From NCBI RefSeq assembly GCF_004217545.1, contig NZ_SHKY01000001.1, positions 1,116,001 through 1,180,000 on the forward strand: a stretch of 64,000 bases of DNA. Reading direction: 5' to 3'. The DNA is from Krasilnikovia cinnamomea (GTDB lineage Bacteria > Actinomycetota > Actinomycetes > Mycobacteriales > Micromonosporaceae). Both the position numbers and the translations under genes were made by a program. The first letter of the stretch is position 1. Each line of letters begins with the position of its first letter. Under the pieces are notes generated by a model, which saw only the letters and a list, made by a program, of their open reading frames with translations, was not told the DNA's origin and did no database searches. Positions 1 through 8,747 of this stretch are shown in pieces.

Positions 1-171
1 AGTGGCGATGGCGGATGTGTCGAGGTCGCGTGCGTCAACGGTGAGGTTGGCGTCCGCGACACCAAGGATCGCGGCAGCGGCCCCGTGCTGACCTTCACTG
101 AACGCGAGTGGGCGGCATTCCTCGCCGGCGCTCGCGCCGGCGAATTCGACATCGGGCGGCTCGCGAGCTGA
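1..171 (+). CDS. DUF397 domain protein, 5' truncated by window edge
   Basis: Only the last 56 codons are in the window, read in frame from base 1 to TGA at 169-171. The visible part has the DUF397 pattern: a Cys-Val-Glu-Val segment, then VRDTKD, then a phenylalanine-rich end (LTFTEREWAAF) and a short tail. DUF397 proteins are small actinobacterial proteins usually encoded beside an XRE-family regulator. That partner would lie upstream of the window. The MFS gene starts 5 bp after this stop, so the two may be co-transcribed. Confidence 0.75.
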   Translation, partial: SGDGGCVEVACVNGEVGVRDTKDRGSGPVLTFTEREWAAFLAGARAGEFDIGRLAS

Positions 172-176
172 GCCAG

Positions 177-1388
177 ATGGCAGCGGAGGCAGCGGAGCAG
201 CGCGCACGGGGAATCCGGCGCGCCGCTCCCCTGTTGGCTGCAACCGCAATCTCCGTCACGGGGGATGGCGCATTCCTGGCTGCCGCTCCCCTGATGGCCG
301 CCACCCTCACCCGCGATCCCCTCGCGGTCTCCTCCGTAACTGCCGCTGTCTATGTACCGTGGCTCGTGTTCGGCCTTCCAGCGGGCGCCCTGGTCGATCG
401 TTGGCACCGCCGGCGAGTCATGATCACGGCCGACCTCTTCCGCGCCGCAGTGCTGGCTGTGCTGGTCGGGTTGCTGCTGAGCGGCATCCTGACCCTGCCC
501 ATGCTCGTCGCGGCCGTACTTCTGGTCGGGGTTGCGCAATGCTTCTTCGACTCTGCCGCCCAGGCGGTCATTCCGACGATCGTCGGGCGTGACAAAAACG
601 CCCTGGCAAAGGTAAACGGCAGGTACTGGGCGCTCGACACCGCCGGCCGGGCCCTGGTCGGGCCACCGTTGGGCTCGGTAACCTTCGCCCTCGGCCGTGC
701 CCTACCCTTCGCTGCCGACTCCCTTTCCTTTGTCGCATCGGCCGCGCTGCTTCGACTGCTGCCCGGTGCTCCTCCCCCGGCCGGGCCACACGAGAGCGTT
801 GCGGCCGCAATCCGGTCGGGGGTGCGGCATCTCGTCGGCACCCGCGACCTTCGGGCTCTCGCGCTCAGCATGGGGGCGTACAACGGGGCCTTCAACATGG
901 CCATGGCGCCCTTCGTGCTCTATGCCACCGACGTGCTTCATGTGGCGAATGCCGCGTACGGCATCCTGCTGGCGGTGAGCGCACTCGGGGGCGTGCTGGC
1001 CGGGTGGCAGGCCGGGCCTCTCACCCGCAGACTCTCGTACGGGCAGACGATGGCCGTCGCGCATCTGCTGCAAGCCCTGACGTGGGCGGGCATAGCCTGG
1101 TCAGGCAACGCCTGGATCGCCACCGGCCTCCTGGCCGTGCTCGGTGCCGGATCATCACTGTCCAGCGTGGCCGTCGGCTCGGCACGTCAGGCGCTCACAC
1201 CGGACAACCTGCTCGGCCGCGTGGTCGCGGCGTTCCGGTTGTTCGGGATTGGCGCCGCCGGGATCGGTGCGCTCATCGGCGGAGCGATCGCCAGCCATTA
1301 CGGGACGGTGGCACCACTCGTTGCCGCCGCCGTTGTCGTGCTGCTGGGGAGCCTAGTGACCTGGCAGGTTACGACCCAGCAAGCCTGA
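177..1388 (+). CDS. MFS transporter, drug-exporter type
   Basis: A 403-residue hydrophobic protein with about 12 membrane segments. After transmembrane segment 2 it has the MFS signature loop (GALVDRWHRRRVM, near residues 69-82), and it looks like the EmrB/enterobactin-exporter-like class of actinobacterial MFS pumps. The substrate cannot be read from the sequence. I chose ATG at 177 because upstream codons in this frame overlap the end of the DUF397 gene and look non-membrane. The start lies 5 bp after the DUF397 stop, suggesting one transcript. Downstream are a possible terminator hairpin (1491-1510) and two small genes. Confidence 0.85.
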   Translation: MAAEAAEQRARGIRRAAPLLAATAISVTGDGAFLAAAPLMAATLTRDPLAVSSVTAAVYVPWLVFGLPAGALVDRWHRRRVMITADLFRAAVLAVLVGLLLSGILTLPMLVAAVLLVGVAQCFFDSAAQAVIPTIVGRDKNALAKVNGRYWALDTAGRALVGPPLGSVTFALGRALPFAADSLSFVASAALLRLLPGAPPPAGPHESVAAAIRSGVRHLVGTRDLRALALSMGAYNGAFNMAMAPFVLYATDVLHVANAAYGILLAVSALGGVLAGWQAGPLTRRLSYGQTMAVAHLLQALTWAGIAWSGNAWIATGLLAVLGAGSSLSSVAVGSARQALTPDNLLGRVVAAFRLFGIGAAGIGALIGGAIASHYGTVAPLVAAAVVVLLGSLVTWQVTTQQA

Positions 1389-1490
1389 ACTTCCTCAACT
1401 CGCTTGGCGACACACCTGGCGCCGCCGCCATGCATGCGAGCATAGTATCCATGCACGCATGAATCGTGTGGGTCCGACCGCAGCGGAGGA

Positions 1491-1510
1491 GGCGGGCCAT
1501 TTTGGCCGCC
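1491..1510 (+). terminator. possible terminator hairpin after MFS gene
   Basis: GGCGGGCC, then ATTTT, then GGCCGCC: an imperfect GC-rich stem with one bulge and a short AT loop, about 100 bp after the MFS stop. There is no U-tract, which is normal for actinobacteria. Confidence 0.35.
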
Positions 1511-1577
1511 CCGAACACGGCGCGGATGCCGCCGGAGGAACGCGTGCTCCAAGCCACCCGCACCGAAGGGGCGATTC

Positions 1578-1736
1578 ATGACGCTGGCAGTAGCGGTGGT
1601 GGCCGCACTGATGATCGGCTTTCTCGGCGGACTACTCACCTTCAGGGTGAAGCAGCGGTGGTGTCCGGTGTGTGGTGGGTCGCTGGAGTGTCCGCAGCAT
1701 CGGACGGGCGCACCGGCTCGCCGCGCGCCGCGATGA
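1578..1736 (+). CDS. small membrane protein with CPVCG motif
   Basis: A 52-residue protein. It has one N-terminal membrane segment (residues 2-23, TLAVAVVAALMIGFLGGLLTF pattern), then a basic stretch, then WCPVCGG and a lone CPQH. This resembles half of a zinc ribbon exposed in the cytoplasm. AAGGGG lies 7 nt before the ATG. Its TGA overlaps the next ATG (ATGA at 1733-1736), so the pair is translationally coupled. Similar tiny pairs are common in actinomycetes and have no established role. I do not assign a function. Confidence 0.6.
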   Translation: MTLAVAVVAALMIGFLGGLLTFRVKQRWCPVCGGSLECPQHRTGAPARRAPR

Positions 1737-1978
1737 CCCGTACCCAAAGGCACACCCCCGACCGGCCCGCCTGGTCCTGCCGAGCCTGCACCGAGCCGTG
1801 GCCCTGCGCGACCGCGAAGGCCGACCTGCTGGCGGAGTTCCAGGCCGCGCCCTCGGCCCTGACGGTGTACCTGGCGGCGCAGATGTATGACGCGCTCGCC
1901 GACCTGCACGGGCCCGATCAGCCACGACCGCCGGACTGGCACGACCGCTTCCTCGCGTGGGCCCGCTCACGCCGTTGA
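1733..1978 (+). CDS. small Cys-containing protein (often mislabelled flavin reductase)
   Basis: An 81-residue protein with WSCRACTEPWPC near the N-terminus (three cysteines, CxxC then C), followed by an alpha-helical region ending in DWHDRFLAWARSRR. Proteins of this form are widespread in Streptomyces and Micromonosporaceae. Some databases call them flavin reductase, which their size does not support. A small metal-binding or partner protein is more plausible. The ATG overlaps the stop of the preceding small membrane protein by 4 bp (ATGA). The role is unknown. Confidence 0.6.
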   Translation: MTRTQRHTPDRPAWSCRACTEPWPCATAKADLLAEFQAAPSALTVYLAAQMYDALADLHGPDQPRPPDWHDRFLAWARSRR

Positions 1979-2149
1979 GTGCCGAAGCAGGCCGGAACCC
2001 GCCCCGGCCTCGACCTACCCGGGCCCGGCGCAGCCATCGACATGCTTGGTTCACGCCGGAAATGGGCACGTCACATGTTCGGCATACGGGGTGGCCAGGC
2101 TCCCGAACAGGGCAGCTTCGCCGGACAGAACGACAAGGCGGGTTATCGC

Positions 2150-4738
2150 ATGACGGAGTCACTGAGCGTCACTGAGGACGGCGCCCCGGCGCCGGGTCGC
2201 GCGGTTCTCACCCTCGGCGTCGAGGAGGAGCTGCACGTCGTGGACCTGCGCACCCGCGAGCTGGTGCCCCGGGCACCGGAGGTGCTCGCCCACCTCGACG
2301 AGGACCACTACTCCGCCGAGCTGCACCGCTCGGTGGTGGAGACTAACACCCCGGTCGCGGCCACCCTGGACGACTTGCGTGACGGCATCGTGGCGTTGCG
2401 TCGCCGGGCCATCGGCGTCGCGGAGGCGCAGGGGCTGGGCCTGGTGGCCGCGGGCACGGTACCCCTGGCGGACATGGACACCCCGCCGGTGACGCCGACG
2501 TCCCGGTTTCGCCGCATGCTCGACGACTACCAGTTGCTCGTCCGCGAGCAGCTGATCTGCGGCGCGCAGGTGCACGTCGGGGTGCCGGACCGCGACGAGG
2601 CGGTCGCGGTGACGCAGCGGGTAACCCCGTTCCTGCCGGTGCTGCTGGCGCTGTCGGCCAGCTCGCCGTACTGGATGCTGGAGGACTCGGGATACGCCAG
2701 CGCCCGGTCGCTGATCTGGATGCGCTGGCCGACCGCCGGTGACAGCGGCACCGTGACCTCGGCGGCGGACCACGACGCGCTGGTCGCGGACCTGATCGCC
2801 TCCGGCACCATCACCGACCCCAAGATGATCTACTTCGATGTACGCCCGTCCGCGCACGTCCCGACGGTCGAGCTGCGGGTCGCCGACTCCAGCCCGGACG
2901 TCGACACCGTGGTGCTGCTGGCCGGCCTGTTCCGGGCGCTGGTGCTGCGGGCCCGCCAGGAGCACCGGGCCGGGGAGCCGCCCGCGCGGGTCCGGGCGCC
3001 GCTGCACCGGGCGGCGATGTGGCGGGCCGCCCGCTCCGGTCTGGAAGGCGACCTGCTGGACCTGCCCCGCTCCCCCGCCCCGGTGCCCGCGGCCGTCGCC
3101 GTGGAACGGCTCGTCGCCGACCTGCGCCCCTGGCTGGAGGAGCTGGGCGATTGGGAGCAGGTCGTCGACCTCTCGGTGTCGGCGCTCAGCCGGGGCAGCT
3201 CGGCGGCCCGGCAGCGGCGGGCGATGAGCCGCCGGGGGCGGCTGTCCGACGTGGTCGACCTGCTCCTCGCGGACACCCGTGGCGGCGCGACCGGGATCGG
3301 TCCGCAGGGGCAGAGTGTGCCCGCCGGGCTCACCCCGTACGCGGCGATCGGCGACGAGGCGTTCCCGGGCGGCGACGTGGCGCCGGTCTACCAGGGCATC
3401 GTCGACGTGCTGAGCAGCCTCGGCCCGGCGGGGCTGCGCCGCCGCGAGGACGCCAAGGACGACGAGCAGCGCGCCAACGGGGTCACGTTCAGCGTGGCCG
3501 GGGAGGCGGCCACCCGGCTGTTCCCGTTCGACCTCGTGCCGCGCATCGTCGCGGCGGACGACTGGGCGCGGCTCAAGGCCGGGCTGGTGCAGCGGGTCCG
3601 GGCCCTGGACGCGTTCGTCAACGACGTGTACGGCGAGCGCGCCGCGATCGCCGACGGGGTGATCCCCGGCTGGGTGCTCACGGGCTCGCCGGAACTGCGG
3701 CCCAGCGGCGCCCTGCTGCACCGGCCCGCGGTGCGTGCCCAGGTGGCGGGCGTCGACCTGGTCCGCGACGCCGGCGGCACGTGGTGCGTGCTGGAGGACA
3801 ACCTGCGGGTGCCGTCGGGGATCGCGTACGCCATGCAGAACCGGCGGCTCACCGACGCCGTCCTGCCGGAGCTGCCCCGCCCGGCCGGCCTGGCCGCGCC
3901 GGACCGCGTACCGAAAATGCTGTTGCAGGCCCTGCGCGACGCGGCCGGACCGGCCGCGGGCGACGACCCGGCGGTGGTGCTGCTCAGCCAGGGGCCGGAC
4001 GACTCGGCGTGGTTCGAGCACCGGATGCTGGCCGAAGAGATGGGGGTGCCGGTGGTGCGCGGCACGGACCTGCTCGTCGACGACGGCATCGTGTACCGGC
4101 TGGCGGACGGCCACCGGCACCGGGTCGACGTGATCTACCTGCGGATGGGCGAGGACAGCCTGGTGCACTCCCCCGGCGCGGACGGCATGCCGCTCGGGCC
4201 GAGCCTGGTGGCCGCGCTGCACGCCGACACGGTGGTGCTGGCCAACGCGCTGGGCAACGGCATCGGCGACGACAAGGCCGTGTACGCGTACGTGCCGAAG
4301 CTGATCACCTACTACCTCGGCGAACGCCCCCTGCTGGCGGACGTGCCGACCTACCTGTGCGGCATCGAGGAGCAGCGCGCCGAGGTGCTGGCGCGCCTGC
4401 CGGAGCTGGTCTGCAAGCCGGTCGACGGGTACGGCGGCGACCGCGTCGTCATCGGCCCGCACGCCACGGCGGAGGACCTGGCCGCGGTGCGCCGGCAGAT
4501 CCTCGCCGCCCCGCACCGCTGGGTGGCGCAGGAGGTCGTGCAGCTCTCCACCCACCCGGTGTTCGACGGCCACGAACTCGCGCCGCGCCACGTCGACCTG
4601 CGGGCGTTCGTGTTCACCGGCACCGAGTCGGTGGTGGCACCCGCCGCCCTCACCCGGGTCGCCCCCGCCGACAGCATGATCGTCAACTCGTCGCGCGGCG
4701 GCGGTTCCAAGGACACCTGGCTGCTGGACAGGCCCTGA
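2150..4738 (+). CDS. carboxylate-amine ligase (GCS2/YbdK) fused to circularly permuted ATP-grasp
   Basis: An 862-residue two-domain protein. Residues ~20-370 are a glutamate-cysteine-ligase type 2 / YbdK domain: GVEEELHVVD, ELHRSVVETNTPV, CGAQVHVGVPD and TVELRVADSS are its typical active-site strands. Residues ~400-860 are a circularly permuted type 2 ATP-grasp domain (the DUF404/DUF407 family): FVNDVYGE, CVLEDNLRVPSGIAYAMQNR, LVCKPVDGYGGDRVV and DLRAFVF are visible. Each half should form an amide bond using ATP, so the fusion could make a two-step peptide-like product. ATG 2150 is preferred. An in-frame ATG at 2042 would add residues of low-complexity composition. The amidotransferase gene follows after 10 bp, so this is an operon. 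The substrates are unknown. Confidence 0.85.
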   Translation: MTESLSVTEDGAPAPGRAVLTLGVEEELHVVDLRTRELVPRAPEVLAHLDEDHYSAELHRSVVETNTPVAATLDDLRDGIVALRRRAIGVAEAQGLGLVAAGTVPLADMDTPPVTPTSRFRRMLDDYQLLVREQLICGAQVHVGVPDRDEAVAVTQRVTPFLPVLLALSASSPYWMLEDSGYASARSLIWMRWPTAGDSGTVTSAADHDALVADLIASGTITDPKMIYFDVRPSAHVPTVELRVADSSPDVDTVVLLAGLFRALVLRARQEHRAGEPPARVRAPLHRAAMWRAARSGLEGDLLDLPRSPAPVPAAVAVERLVADLRPWLEELGDWEQVVDLSVSALSRGSSAARQRRAMSRRGRLSDVVDLLLADTRGGATGIGPQGQSVPAGLTPYAAIGDEAFPGGDVAPVYQGIVDVLSSLGPAGLRRREDAKDDEQRANGVTFSVAGEAATRLFPFDLVPRIVAADDWARLKAGLVQRVRALDAFVNDVYGERAAIADGVIPGWVLTGSPELRPSGALLHRPAVRAQVAGVDLVRDAGGTWCVLEDNLRVPSGIAYAMQNRRLTDAVLPELPRPAGLAAPDRVPKMLLQALRDAAGPAAGDDPAVVLLSQGPDDSAWFEHRMLAEEMGVPVVRGTDLLVDDGIVYRLADGHRHRVDVIYLRMGEDSLVHSPGADGMPLGPSLVAALHADTVVLANALGNGIGDDKAVYAYVPKLITYYLGERPLLADVPTYLCGIEEQRAEVLARLPELVCKPVDGYGGDRVVIGPHATAEDLAAVRRQILAAPHRWVAQEVVQLSTHPVFDGHELAPRHVDLRAFVFTGTESVVAPAALTRVAPADSMIVNSSRGGGSKDTWLLDRP

Positions 4739-4748
4739 GGAGGAACGG

Positions 4749-6521
4749 ATGTGTGGAATCGGCGGCGAACTGCGCTTCGACGGCAACGCGGCGGACAGTG
4801 ACGCGGTCCGGCGGATGCTGCCGCACCTGGCGTCGCGCGGCCCGGACGGCGAAGGCGTGTGGCGGCGCGGGCCGGTCGCGTTCGGGCACCGCCGTCTGAA
4901 GATCATCGACCTGTCGGAGGCCGGCGCACAGCCGATGACCGACGAGACACTCGGGCTCACCCTGGTCTTCAACGGCTGCATCTACAACTACCGGGAACTG
5001 CGGGAGCGGCTGCGCGGCGAGGGCTACCGGTTCGTCTCCACCTCGGACACCGAGGTGATCCTCAAGGCGTACCACCGGTGGGGCGCCGACTGCGTGCAGC
5101 ACCTGCTCGGCATGTTCGCGTTCGCGATCGTCGAACACGCCACCGGTACGGTGACGCTGGCCCGCGACCGGCTCGGCATCAAACCGCTGTACCTGGCCGA
5201 AACACCCGGGCGGCTGCGCTTCGCCTCCACGCTGCCCGCCCTGCTGGCCGCCGGTGACGTCGACACCTCCCTGGACAAAGTGGCCCTGCACCACTACATG
5301 ACGTTCCACTCCGTCGTTCCGGCGCCGCGCACGATCCTCAACGGGGTCCGCAAACTGCCGCCCGCCACGGTCCGGACCATCCAGGCCGACGGCAGCAGCG
5401 ACGAGCGGGTGTACTGGCAGCCGACCTTCGAGCGGACCCGGTCGCTGAGCCGCGAGCAGTGGGCCGAGCAGGTGCACGACGCGCTGCGTACCGCGGTGCG
5501 GCGGCGGATGGTCGCCGACGTGCCGGTCGGGGTCCTGCTCTCCGGCGGGCTCGACTCCAGCTACATCGTGGCGCTGCTGGCCGAGCAGGGGCAGCGTGGG
5601 CTGACCACGTTCAGCATCGGGTTCGAGGCGGCGGCCGGGGAGAGCGGCGACGAGTTCGCGTACTCCGACCTGGTGGCCCGCAAGTTCAGCACGGACCACC
5701 ACCAGATCCGGATCGGACGCGAGCGCTTCCTGCCCGCCGTGCAACGTACGGTCGCGGCGATGAGCGAGCCGATGGTCAGCCACGACTGCGTCGCGTTCAA
5801 CCTGCTCAGTGAGGACGTGTCCCAGCACGTCACGGTGGTGCAGTCGGGGCAGGGCGCGGACGAGGTCCTCGCCGGGTACAGCTGGTACCCGCCGCTGTCG
5901 GGGGTGCCCCGGTCGGCCGCGGTCGACGCGTACGCGCGGGAGTTCTTCGACCGCCCGCACGCGACGCTGGCCCGGCAACTGTCCCCCGACTGGCTGACCG
6001 ACACCGACGTGAGCCGGGAATTCGTCGCGGCCCACTTCGCCCGCCCCGGTGCGGTCACCGCCGTGGACGCGGCGCTGCGGCTGGACTCGCAGGTGATGCT
6101 CGTGGATGACCCCGTCAAGCGGGTGGACAACATGACGATGGCGTGGGGGCTGGAGGCGCGCGTACCGTTCCTGGACCACGAGCTGGTCGAGCTGGCCGCG
6201 GCCTGCCCCCCGGAACTCAAGCTGGCCCAGGAGGGCAAGGGCGTACTCAAGGACGCGGCCCGCGGCCTGGTGCCCGACGAGGTGATCGACCGGCCGAAGG
6301 GCTACTTCCCGGTTCCGGCCATCCGGCACCTCGACGGCCCCATCCTGGAACGGGTACGCGACGCGCTGCACGCACCGGCGGCACGGGCCCGGGGGCTGTT
6401 CCGCGCGGAGTACGTCGACGCGCTGCTGGCCGACCCGAACACCGCCCGCACCACCCTCGGTGCGAACCAGTTGTGGCAGCTCGGGCTGCTCGAGATGTGG
6501 TTGCAGGACAAGGGAATCTGA
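4749..6521 (+). CDS. asparagine-synthase-type glutamine amidotransferase (NAGGN amidotransferase-like)
   Basis: A 590-residue class II glutamine amidotransferase. Cys2 of MCGIGG is the N-terminal nucleophile of the glutaminase domain (about residues 2-215). The synthetase domain follows, with the PP-loop ATP-binding motif SGGLDSS near residue 264. The length and the ending fit the branch that includes the N-acetylglutaminylglutamine amidotransferases of osmoprotectant loci more than plain asparagine synthetase. The reaction would be amidation of a carboxylate using glutamine and ATP. It is preceded by AGGAGG-like bases (4737-4745), lies 10 bp after the ligase/ATP-grasp gene and 17 bp before the S9 peptidase gene. 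This context suggests amidation of a short peptide made by the fused ligase. Confidence 0.85.
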   Translation: MCGIGGELRFDGNAADSDAVRRMLPHLASRGPDGEGVWRRGPVAFGHRRLKIIDLSEAGAQPMTDETLGLTLVFNGCIYNYRELRERLRGEGYRFVSTSDTEVILKAYHRWGADCVQHLLGMFAFAIVEHATGTVTLARDRLGIKPLYLAETPGRLRFASTLPALLAAGDVDTSLDKVALHHYMTFHSVVPAPRTILNGVRKLPPATVRTIQADGSSDERVYWQPTFERTRSLSREQWAEQVHDALRTAVRRRMVADVPVGVLLSGGLDSSYIVALLAEQGQRGLTTFSIGFEAAAGESGDEFAYSDLVARKFSTDHHQIRIGRERFLPAVQRTVAAMSEPMVSHDCVAFNLLSEDVSQHVTVVQSGQGADEVLAGYSWYPPLSGVPRSAAVDAYAREFFDRPHATLARQLSPDWLTDTDVSREFVAAHFARPGAVTAVDAALRLDSQVMLVDDPVKRVDNMTMAWGLEARVPFLDHELVELAAACPPELKLAQEGKGVLKDAARGLVPDEVIDRPKGYFPVPAIRHLDGPILERVRDALHAPAARARGLFRAEYVDALLADPNTARTTLGANQLWQLGLLEMWLQDKGI

Positions 6522-6538
6522 CGGATGGGGAGTGCTGG

Positions 6539-8575
6539 GTGACCGGACAGCTCGACGGGGCGGTGCTGCCCGTGGCAGGGATCACCTCCCCGGTCTCTGA
6601 GGTAGCCGGCTGTTGGTCGCCGGCCCTGTCGCCGGACGGGCGGCACGCGGCGTACGTATCCGACCGGGGCGGCACCCCCCAGGTCTGGGTGCAGCCGATC
6701 GGCAGCGACCTGGCGTTCGTCATCGACACCGGCGGCGAGCCGGTCGCCGCGGTGCACTGGTCCACCGACGGCGACTGGCTGGCCTGCCAGGTCAGTCCCG
6801 GCGGGGCGCCCCGGCACGAGGTGTGGCTGGTGCGTCCCGACGGTTCCGCGTCGCACCAGGTGGCGGGCTTCGGCGCGGACACCGCCGACGCGATCCGCTG
6901 GCTGCCCGGCCGCCCGCTGCTGGCGGTCACCGAGAACCTGAGCCGGGCGTTGCTCGTCGACGCCGGAACCGGCCAACGGCACGTCGTCGCTGAGGGCGAG
7001 CTCATCGCGCTGCTCGACGTCAGCCCGGACCACGGCCGGGCGCTGCTGCGGCGCGGCCCGCGCGGGGCGCGCCGGCTTGTCGTGCGCGACCTGCACAGCG
7101 GCCTCGAACGGTACGTGACCCAAGGCCAGCAAGGGTGCTTCGGCCCGGACGGGCATTCCGTGTACGCGGTCAGCGACGCGGGAGAGTTCCCGGTGCTGAT
7201 CCGGTGGCCTAGCTACGGCGGGGAGGTGGCGGCCGGCACCGGACCTGGGAATGTGGCCGACGCCGCCGGGGTGGTGGCCGACGCCGCCGGGGTGGTGACC
7301 GACGCCGCCGGGGTGGTGGCCGACGCCCGGCCTGGTCAGGTGGCCGATGGGGTCGAGGTGGTGGCCGACGCCGGGCGCGGGGAGGTGGAGTCGTTTGCGC
7401 TGACGGTGGACGGCCGTACCGTTGCCGTGTTGTGGAACGTCCGGGGCGGGGAGTCGGAACTCGCGCTGCTCGACCTCGCCCACGATGGACGCCGCGTCGT
7501 GGATCCGCTGCCGGGCAGCGTGGTCGGCGGCCTGGCGTGGAGCGCGGACGGCCGCACGCTGGCGTTCACGGCCGAGGGTCCGGGGCAGCCGCATGGCGTC
7601 TGGACCTGCCCGGTCGAGGGGCAGCCGCTGCCCGTCGCGGTCGAACCGGGCGCCCTCGAGCTGTTCGGGATCGGCGACGGCGACTCCGTGACCCGCCCGG
7701 GCGGGTCGTCGGGGCGGGACCGTTTGCGGGCCGCCGAGGCCGACGCGCCACATCCGGCCGGAGCCGGCGCATCCCCAGCGCAACGGGGCACGGCGCGGCC
7801 GGTGTTGCACACTCTGCGGTCGCACGACGGCCTGGAGATCACCGGATGGCTGCTGCGGCCCGCAGGTGACGGCCCGCACCCCGCCGTGCTGTGGCTGCAC
7901 GGCGGCCCCGAGGCGCAGGAACGGCCCGGACACAACCCGCTGTTCCAGTCGCTGGTGAATCGCGGCGTCGCCGTCTTCGCACCGAACGTGCGCGGCTCGT
8001 CCGGCTTCGGGCGCAGCTTCGTCGCCGCCGACAACGGCCCGCTGCGGTACGCCGCGATCGCCGACGTGGCCGCCTGTGTGAACTACCTGGTCACGGCCGG
8101 AATCGCCGACCCGGCCCGGGTGGGCTGCGCCGGCCGCTCGTACGGTGGCTACCTGACGCTGGCCGCACTGACCAGGTACCCGGAGTTGTTCGCGGTCGGC
8201 GTCGACGTGTGCGGCATGTCGAACTTCGCCACGTTCTACGCGCACACCGAGCCATGGATCGCCGCCGCCGCAGTCACCAAGTACGGCGACCCGGTGGCCG
8301 ACGCCGAGCTGCTGCGCGACCTGTCCCCGATTACCCGGATCGACCGGCTGCGCGCGCCACTGCTCGTGGTGCACGGCGCGAACGACAGCAACGTGCCGGT
8401 GATCGAGTCGGAGCAGGTGGTCGCCGCCCTGGCCGAGCGCGGGGTGCCGCACCACTATCTGTTGTTCCCCGGGGAAGGGCACGAGCTGCTGCACCGCGCC
8501 GCCCGCGCCGAATACCTGCGAGTGACCACCGACTGGCTGGCAAAGCATCTGCAGGCACACGTCCTGACCTCCTGA
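6539..8575 (+). CDS. S9 family prolyl-oligopeptidase-type serine peptidase
   Basis: A 678-residue protein. The N-terminal half is a WD/TolB-like beta-propeller (repeated SPDGRHAAY and SADGRTLAF-type blades). The C-terminal alpha/beta-hydrolase domain has the catalytic triad: Ser534 in GRSYGGY, Asp616 in GANDSNVPV and His648 in GEGHELL. Such enzymes cut short peptides or acyl-peptides in the cytoplasm. No signal peptide is seen. I chose GTG 6539 because GGGGAG lies 6 nt upstream and it follows the amidotransferase stop by 17 bp. Residues ~239-283 are a heptad-like VADAAGV repeat encoded by a 21-bp tandem repeat, an odd insertion inside the propeller. It may process the product of the preceding two genes. 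Confidence 0.85.
   Translation: MTGQLDGAVLPVAGITSPVSEVAGCWSPALSPDGRHAAYVSDRGGTPQVWVQPIGSDLAFVIDTGGEPVAAVHWSTDGDWLACQVSPGGAPRHEVWLVRPDGSASHQVAGFGADTADAIRWLPGRPLLAVTENLSRALLVDAGTGQRHVVAEGELIALLDVSPDHGRALLRRGPRGARRLVVRDLHSGLERYVTQGQQGCFGPDGHSVYAVSDAGEFPVLIRWPSYGGEVAAGTGPGNVADAAGVVADAAGVVTDAAGVVADARPGQVADGVEVVADAGRGEVESFALTVDGRTVAVLWNVRGGESELALLDLAHDGRRVVDPLPGSVVGGLAWSADGRTLAFTAEGPGQPHGVWTCPVEGQPLPVAVEPGALELFGIGDGDSVTRPGGSSGRDRLRAAEADAPHPAGAGASPAQRGTARPVLHTLRSHDGLEITGWLLRPAGDGPHPAVLWLHGGPEAQERPGHNPLFQSLVNRGVAVFAPNVRGSSGFGRSFVAADNGPLRYAAIADVAACVNYLVTAGIADPARVGCAGRSYGGYLTLAALTRYPELFAVGVDVCGMSNFATFYAHTEPWIAAAAVTKYGDPVADAELLRDLSPITRIDRLRAPLLVVHGANDSNVPVIESEQVVAALAERGVPHHYLLFPGEGHELLHRAARAEYLRVTTDWLAKHLQAHVLTS
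7253..7387 (+). repeat. in-frame 21-bp tandem repeat inside S9 peptidase gene
   Basis: Three nearly perfect 21-bp units (7253-7273, 7274-7294, 7295-7315) encode VADAAGV, VADAAGV and VTDAAGV. Degenerate copies (VADARPGQ, VADGVEV, VADAGRGEV) follow to about 7387. The unit keeps frame, so copy-number change would lengthen or shorten the protein without breaking it. Confidence 0.9.
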
Positions 8576-8716
8576 CCCCGGCCCTCCTGACCTCCTGACC
8601 CCCGGCCCCTCCTGACCCTCCTGACCCCGGCCCTCCTGACCTCCTGACCCCCGGCCCCTCCTGACCCTCCTGACCCCGGCCCTTCTGACCTCCTGACCCC
8701 GGCCCTTCTGATCCCG
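8573..8716. repeat. 49-bp tandem repeat starting in the stop codon of the S9 gene
   Basis: A 49-bp unit begins with TGACCCCGGCCCTCC at 8573 and 8622. A partial and slightly diverged copy begins at 8671. Each unit is itself built from TCCTGACC and CCCGGCCC sub-repeats. The first copy contains the TGA of the peptidase gene, so the array sits directly behind the gene. Confidence 0.9.
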
Positions 8717-8735
8717 GCGCCGACTGCTCCGGGAT
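8711..8735. terminator. weak inverted repeat between convergent genes
   Basis: ATCCCGG (8711-8717) and CCGGGAT (8729-8735) with an 11-nt loop, lying between the convergent peptidase and AbiEi-like genes. It could act as a bidirectional terminator. The stem is short. Confidence 0.35.
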
Positions 8736-8747
8736 GGGCGCTGATCG

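Noticed and set aside
1390..1480. TGCATGC-type inverted repeat near 1430-1470
   Set aside because: The arms match only partly and no gene start follows within 100 bp, so I do not list it as an operator.
2159..4981. A 940-codon open frame on the minus strand
   Set aside because: It is the antisense shadow of the ligase/ATP-grasp gene. High GC in third positions leaves antisense frames open, and the protein is low-complexity with no domain.
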